Source of the DNA: Chamaea fasciata
Taxonomy: Eukaryota > Chordata > Aves > Passeriformes > Sylviidae
NCBI GenBank assembly: GCA_029207755.1
Contig: JARCOQ010000002.1
Location: 4,960,001-5,024,000 of the forward strand
DNA length: 64,000 bases
Direction: 5' to 3'
Below the pieces are notes generated by a model. That model worked only from the letters and a program-made list of their open reading frames with translations, was not told where the DNA came from and ran no database searches. Within the stretch, counting starts at the first letter, position 1, and the number at the start of each line of letters is the position of its first letter. Of the stretch, positions 57,883-64,000 are shown in pieces. The position numbers and the translations under genes are program-made.

Positions 57883-60800
57883 GTGAGTGCTGAGGGGGTT
57901 GAGGGGCGTGTGGGGGGATGTGCTGATACACACGTACCTCCCCGGAGTTAGGACTGCTCTTCTGGCAGTCACGGGTGTTTCTCACTCTTAGCTGGCTCAG
58001 CTCTTCGACTGTGATTATGCTGGGAGTTCCTTTATCCACCTCTGGGGAGGTGGGTCCTCTCTTTGCCTCCTGCGTGCTGTTCCTGGGGTTTTCTTCTGGG
58101 AAGTGAGGTGGCTGAGCTCAGTCCAGTCTCTGGAGTGTTCGTGTGAGACAGAAGTGGTTTTCAGGTCGCCACCTCCATTCATCTTTCTCCTCTGAAAAGA
58201 GAGGAAAAGGATGGGGTAAACAGGATCAAAGAGAGAGATGTGTTCCCACCAAAGCACCATACGTGGGGTGCTGCGGCTCTGGTCTGACAACTGGGTGCAT
58301 CTCTCATTCTGCTGGAGGCGCCTTCAAAAACAAATGGTGATCAAAGAGCCTGATTTTCATCCTCACCAGAAATTGAGCCCTTTTGGGTGAAAGTCTGCAT
58401 GGCCACAGGTGCCCACACAGAGTGTGCAACAGGTAAGCAACAGGGACCTGGCTTGGCAGGGGCAGTCAGAAAGCCTACAAGGTGCTGTCCCTGTACAGCC
58501 ACTGGAGAGAGTGAGGGGCTTTTTATAGGCCTTGTCACTGATATTTTGGTGGTGTCCCTATTGTGCATGAGAAGTGCAAAGATACGTGGCCACAGTAGCT
58601 GTGGGCTGTTGCTGAGCTGAAAGGTGTATTGCTGTCTGGGCCTTAGGGATGGAGTTGGTGTTTGGAGTGAGGCTTTTAACACCTTCAGGACTATTGGCTC
58701 AGGTTCTTGCTGCATGTCAGTCCTCCTTTTGTGTTCCTGTGCAGAAAGACTCCTTCCTAGGGTCTCTCCTGGTTGGACTTTGTGTTTTTCCTGTCAGTAT
58801 CCCTCTTCATACTCCCTCCACCTTCCCCAGCCCTGTCTTCAGTGAATGCTGTAAGCTCCAGCCACCTCATGAGCTCTCCATCATTTTCCTTCCCTCTCTC
58901 CCCCTTACCCTCATCTCCAGGTTAATCTTCTCCATTTATCTTGATTATGCTGCCTTGTAATACATGTTTTACTGCTTGCAAGTTCGAGTTGGTGATGTTC
59001 ATCATTTTAGCTTACTTCCCTTGGAAACAGTGTTGAATGGACGTGGTCCCTGGAGTAACATGCTTCTTCACAGCCCTGTGCATGCATATCTGTGTGTGAC
59101 ACAGAGAGGGAAAGAGAAATCCTTGATAACGGCTTCCGGAAGAGAGCCTGTGTGTCACAGCTCAGGGTGGCAGGCAGCTCAGTTAAACCATGCTCTGACA
59201 GCCTGTTGTTCTTTACTGGAGCAGTAACCCTCAAGTGATGCCTTAACAGAAGAAGTTGTCCAGGTCTCCATGGTTTTTACCTCTCCCTGTCTCCCAGCTG
59301 CTCAGCAAATGACTGCAAAATAAATCTTAGCTGTCAGTTCAATGAGCCCTGCGTAATGTTTGAGGCTTTATGGCTCACAAGCAGGGATGGAAGAGAAGAG
59401 GGACTCCTCAGAGCTCTCCCAGTGCCGTGGCTGCACCCTCTCTGTGTTTTTTTACCATGTCCCAGGCAGCCTCTGGGAGTGGGTGGTTGATGTTCTCCAT
59501 GAATGAAATGTTGGCAGTCAGACCAGGGACTGCTCTGGTTCTCTCTGGTTTTGCAGGTGGCAGAGGCTTGTATTGTGTCATTCCTGGGTCTTTGGCTGGA
59601 TGATCTCCAGAGAATCTGGGATGATATGGGAGACACCTTCCCTAGACACTTCTCGATGAATGTCCTAGAGCCCTCCCAGTCAAACCTGTGCTGATGAGGT
59701 GGATGCTGGTTTTCAGATAAATATCCAGGGCTTCTCCAGAAAGGGTCACTCAGGACTCCCAAAAGATTAAACAGCTGAGAGCACTCTCTGTCTACTTCTG
59801 TTCCACTACAGTCACCTTAATCTGAGACTACTTCAGGCTGCTATTTGGTGTCTCAGTCCTGGCTTTTCCTTTGCCATTAGCTGTGGGTGTCTGCCTTGAC
59901 CCATATGCTTGGGATGACCTATCTTGCTACCAGTCCACTAAGGGACACCATAAAGCAAGCTTGTACTGGAGGTCTTTTGGCAAATGGAGCCAGCATGTGT
60001 TTCTAGACTGTAAGTTAATGTGGGGATTCTAGCTCCCTCTCAAACCCCTGCTCCCTGTTTGAGTGACCTTTTTATTTGACAGGTTCCAGGTGCAGACATG
60101 GAAATCAGTATACATCAGCCTTTGAAGTGTGTTGAGGAGAGAAAGGTAAATTAGTGGTGGCCTCCTTGCTTTGTGAAATCCCACATGCCTAAGGAACAGG
60201 GTGCTGGAGCTTCTCCTGGTGTGTTGGTTTGCCATTTCAGTGCCCAGAAGGCTTCTCCTTGGCACTCCTGCAGTGGGGTGCTGTTTCTAGATGTCCTCTG
60301 TGCTGAGTGGTAGTTGCAGAGGTGGCAGTGCTGGTTTTGAATTGCATGTGTTAATGTGGCTACAAAGTCATTTCACATATGGCTATCTTGTGTGGCAAAC
60401 AGGTAAGGCTGAGGGAATGCCAGCAGTTTGAAACATCCAGTCCTTTCCTACTCCAAGAAGAAATGAGCAGTATTTTGAGAAGTGAAACATGTAGGGGCTG
60501 AAGGAGAGAGCAAGCAAGGCAGGCAGTGGCAGCATTAACCCAAATCTGAGCACAAGGTCTGCACAAGGGATGGCACAAGGCTCCTGTGTGGCATCTGAGC
60601 CAGATTTGGCCTTGGAGAGTGACGCTCCTGATCCCTTAGGCATGAAGCTGTTCTAAAGACTGGCAGTGGGAGGAAATTCCCTATAAAGAGTGCTGGTTGT
60701 GTGTGTGAGAGGTTATAGAGAATTTAGGTATCACCGGCAGTAGCACTGGGATCCAAAGCTCCCTTTCCTGGCCTGCTCCTCAGTGTCATGCAAACCTTGA

Positions 60801-63800
60801 AAGCTCATGTGTGCTTAGCAGGGACAGAGACCTGCACTGCTTTAGGGCCACTGCTGAGTTACAACTTCTGTAGGCTGGGACAGAAATCCAGAAATCTAGA
60901 CTGGTGTGAGGGCCTGTTAGACATGGCTGGGGACCAGACTGGCTAGATAGCCTGTGGCTATTTCATTTCCCTACAATGGAGTGCTCTCCTTTTTAATTCC
61001 ATCTCTCCAGGTGCCTGTTGTTTCTTTCTTGGTGAACTCATGTGCAGCAGAAGGGGAAGAATAATAAAAGTTCACACCAGGTGCTTGCTTCCCTGAAGCC
61101 AAAGCTGGCAGGAGCCCCAAGTGCAGGAGTGGAGATTTCTTTGTGTTTGGGGCTCCCCTTCTGCTGCGGAGTCTGGCCTGCCTCTGAAAACCTGGGTCTT
61201 TCATCCCCAAGGCCATCCTCCCTTTCCCCTGAGGGTTCACCACTGTTTTCCCATCTAGAGACATTGCTTTGCCCTTTGCCTTGCCCCTTTCCAGGTGGAG
61301 AAGAGCATCCAGCATGCAAGGCTTAGTGGGCTGGTATGTGAGAGATCCATCAGGATTAGCTGTGTCCTATCGGAGAGGACATGTGTGGCGACTCCCTGGC
61401 ACTTAGAGTTCTCTTGGGTTTTAGGGGAAGCAGAGGTACCTTTTAGGGGGAGCAGGTGATCCTTTTTGAATCCAAGTGACGCTGGAAGCATTTGGATTCA
61501 GGCTGAGCTCTCAGGGCTCACACTGAGATGCCAGCCGACCTCACTGTTCCCTGCCCCTTGGACAGCCTGGAGGGGAAACAGTGCTTGGGCTCTGGGTCCT
61601 GCCTGAGGAGGAAGGTGTTAGATAGGTTCAGACAGGTCAAGGTGAAGACCCAAGGCCATCAGGCAGGCTCTGTTCCCATCTCCTCCTTGGATCTCGCTTC
61701 TCCCTGCCAGGTGTCCAGGGATGGAGCACTGAGACAGCAGGTGCTGTCTGGAAGCAGTGTGTGTCCATGTGGTCTGCAGGACTCAGACAAGGGCAGCAGA
61801 CAGTGCACGACGGGGGCTGTGCTGCAGTCTGGGCAGGCTTGGGTGTCTGCAGAGTGCTCTCTCTTCTGGCAAGGAGGCTTGGAGCAGATTTGTGCTGGTG
61901 TATTAAATTGCCATTGTCATTGTGTGTGTTACTGCACTTATCATTCCCCTGCAGCACAAATGAGGGGGTGATTGGGCAAAGTCCTGGGGTGTGAGTGCTG
62001 AGAGTGTATCTGGCAACAGCAGAATAAGCAAGCAGGGTTTTCACATAACACCCCTACCCTCAGAGCAGCTTCTCGCCCCTTTCATACTCATGCACCTCCC
62101 CATGCAGCTCCCCACCCCTCCATGCTTGCGTTTTCCCTTGTCCTGTTCCTTCGTGACTAATTCTGGATCGGGCGCTCAGGGAGAAGCTGCAGTCGCCTCT
62201 ATAAATCTGTCCTCTTGCTGCTGGGTTTCTGACAGTAATGAACATGGGAGGAGGGATGGCAGGGGATGATAACTGAGCAGATGCCAGGGGTGCTGGGCTC
62301 CTTGCTGCTTTTTTCCAGCCAGTCTACAGATTGATTGACCCGGGAGCCATCAAGCAAACAAGGCAGTCATGCTCTTCATTAGAGCATTAATTAGCTTGAA
62401 GAGGCTCTCCAGGGGCCACTTCTTAAAGTATGGTTTATTAGGAGCTGTCAAGTTGAAGCCATCATGGAGGGGGAGGGTGGAGGCTCGTCAAGCTGGCCTT
62501 GGAGGAGCTGGAGGTGGCTTCTTCCTGAACCTTACTTTGGGAGTGGGGCGAGCGAAAGCTGTACTCTCCCTGAAGCCCTGCAGTCAAGTGGATGCAGAGC
62601 CCTCTGCTACATTTCTGCTCTCCACAGGAAACCAGGGTGGCTGGGCCGGGCTACCAACGGCCAGAGAAACCTGAGTGGAGAATGAAGGACTCTTACCTCT
62701 TTGTCCAAGCCTATCCATGACAGCCACAGAGAGACTGTTCAGTCTCATGCTCCTCTTTCTCTCTGAAGGCTCACTGAGCAGCCAAGCAGTGGATGATTGT
62801 GACTGTGCAGACTGAGGATGCTGGGAAGATGAGGAGGGCATGAGGCAGAGGAGAACTGGAAAAGGAGGCTGCTATAGCACACTTAATGTTGGGAGAGGAG
62901 GATTGATTTTCAAATAATTAATTACCAAGACATTTGTGGAGTATAGTGAGAACCATCCCTTAACTCAGATATTACTGTTAATGCCTTTATTCCATCTCAC
63001 CGTAGTAATTCTCAGTAATTTCAGTGTTTAAGGAATCCTCTCATGGATGGATGTGAAAGATGCCTTTCCTGCTACAGGTGGCCAGTGGGATACTGACCAG
63101 ATTCTTGAGTGGAGGCTCAAGCAAGTGTTTTCAAAGGCCACAACGTCTCTGCTTTAACCTGACACTTCTTGCTTCTGGCAGCATCCAGCAATAAAGTTAA
63201 GCAAGGAAAGTTAATGATCTGGAAACTTCCTTACAGAAGTGAAGTCTGAAGTTTGCTGCTTGCTTGATCCAAGAGTGGTTTTGCTCTGCAGAACAGCATT
63301 GCTTCCCTGCTTTACAGCTGCCTGCTCCATCTGGCAAATGGTTGTACTGCTGCTTAAATGAATAAGGAGTTTGAGAGGAGCTCAGAAGAGAGGAGCCTGT
63401 TCCTCAGCAGCAGTAGTGACTGTAGTGCAGAGCAGTCTCCTCTTCCTCATATGCTTGGGGACTTGGTCCTTTCCCTTCACTGCCAGTGGAGCAGGACCTG
63501 CTGTTCTTCCTCAGAGCTGCTGCTCCTTCCTTCCTTTCGAGCACACTGAACACATGAAATGAAGGGGCTCAGTGTCTGATGACCCAGAGCTGTCCCCTTG
63601 CATAGACCTGGTTAGTGACCCAGCTGGAGCCCTTTTTCTTCTGCAGATAGCAGAGGTAGGGTTGATCCTCCTACCTTGTCCCCCCGGTAGTCTCCTATTC
63701 CTGCCCATTTGCCCTGGGGAGCTCTGTTGCTGCACTTGTCAGGTCCTCTGGGACAGATTCCCCACTTAGACTTGCTGTCACCTGCTTGGCACAATTATTT

Positions 63801-64000
63801 ATCCCAGGCAAGCACCGCAGGGTGCTTTTTCTCCATGCTTAGCCATCACTCCCTCCTCCAAACATCCCTGTCCTCCTGGATGTAAGCAGCAGGGGACGGA
63901 GCTCGTGCTGGATGTGCTGCTGCATTCCTGATGCTGTATTAGGGATGATGACAGTGGCCCTGTGGGGTCAGAGCTGTGATTCACCTCTCCCTGCATTTGG
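57883..64000 (+). other. IGSF3: Start of IGSF3 intron following domain-5 exon
   Basis: The stretch begins with the GTGAGT donor at 57883 and runs to the window edge. I searched the open frames for the D6 pattern (phase-1 exon with two Ig cysteines and the family's C-H-V-E-E-W sequence) and found none, so domains 6-8, the transmembrane helix, tail and 3' UTR must lie beyond 64000. The segment looks unique and of mixed composition, with no confidently recognised LINE, LTR or RNA gene. The short open frames on both strands lack splice context and homology and appear to be chance. Confidence 0.85.

Noticed and set aside
57056..57886. 276-codon + strand open frame overlapping D5 in another phase
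   Set aside because: Its C-terminal half is the out-of-frame reading of D5 (Arg/His/Gly rich) and the first half is intronic; the true phase is set by the Ig motifs and splice sites.
58000..64000. Search for the IGSF3 domain-6 exon
   Set aside because: No frame shows the paired Ig cysteines with the expected Cys-His-Val-Glu-Glu-Trp sequence and phase-1 splice sites; the exon is taken to be outside the window.

Overview
This is vertebrate, almost certainly avian, chromosomal DNA. The evidence is five phase-1 immunoglobulin exons separated by long introns with GT-AG junctions, plus several truncated chicken-repeat-1 (CR1) LINE fragments, a family typical of birds and other sauropsids. No bacterial, CRISPR, rRNA or tRNA gene was seen. 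A possible long-terminal-repeat-like block near 17.3-17.8 kb recalls bird (perhaps passerine) endogenous retrovirus LTRs, but this is unverified.

The only protein-coding gene I can support is IGSF3 (immunoglobulin superfamily member 3, EWI-3), on the + strand and incomplete at both ends. The window holds the exons for Ig domains 1-5 of a protein that in mammals has eight Ig domains, one transmembrane helix and a short tail: D1 16626-17003, D2 50235-50645, D3 51496-51885, D4 53575-53976, D5 57478-57882. Every exon is a whole number of codons (126, 137, 130, 134 and 135). All junctions are phase 1, and split codons rejoin to the residues expected of the family. The 5' UTR and signal-peptide exons were not found and probably lie upstream. 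Exons for domains 6-8, the membrane segment and the tail lie beyond 64000.

Layout: 1-16625 is intronic or 5' non-coding sequence with a minus-strand CR1 piece near 5.3-5.6 kb and a 1.5-kb pyrimidine-rich stretch. 17004-50234 is a very large (33.2-kb) intron between D1 and D2 containing most of the repeats, homopolymer runs, a perfect 14-bp inverted repeat, a GA-rich tract and several CpG-bearing islets that look like regulatory-element candidates. From 50235 to 57882 four exons are clustered within 7.6 kb. 57883-64000 is the start of the next intron.

The five exons encode the outer part of a cell-surface tetraspanin-web protein. D1 ends its signal region with an Ala-x-Ala/Gln cleavage-like site; D2 carries the canonical Glu-Trp-Ile (EWI) motif and D4 a Glu-Trp-Thr variant. 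The most thought-provoking non-standard observation is an ATG-initiated, signal-peptide-like reading frame running straight through the D3 splice acceptor, a possible alternative amino terminus. Comparisons with human IGSF3 are from memory, not from a search.
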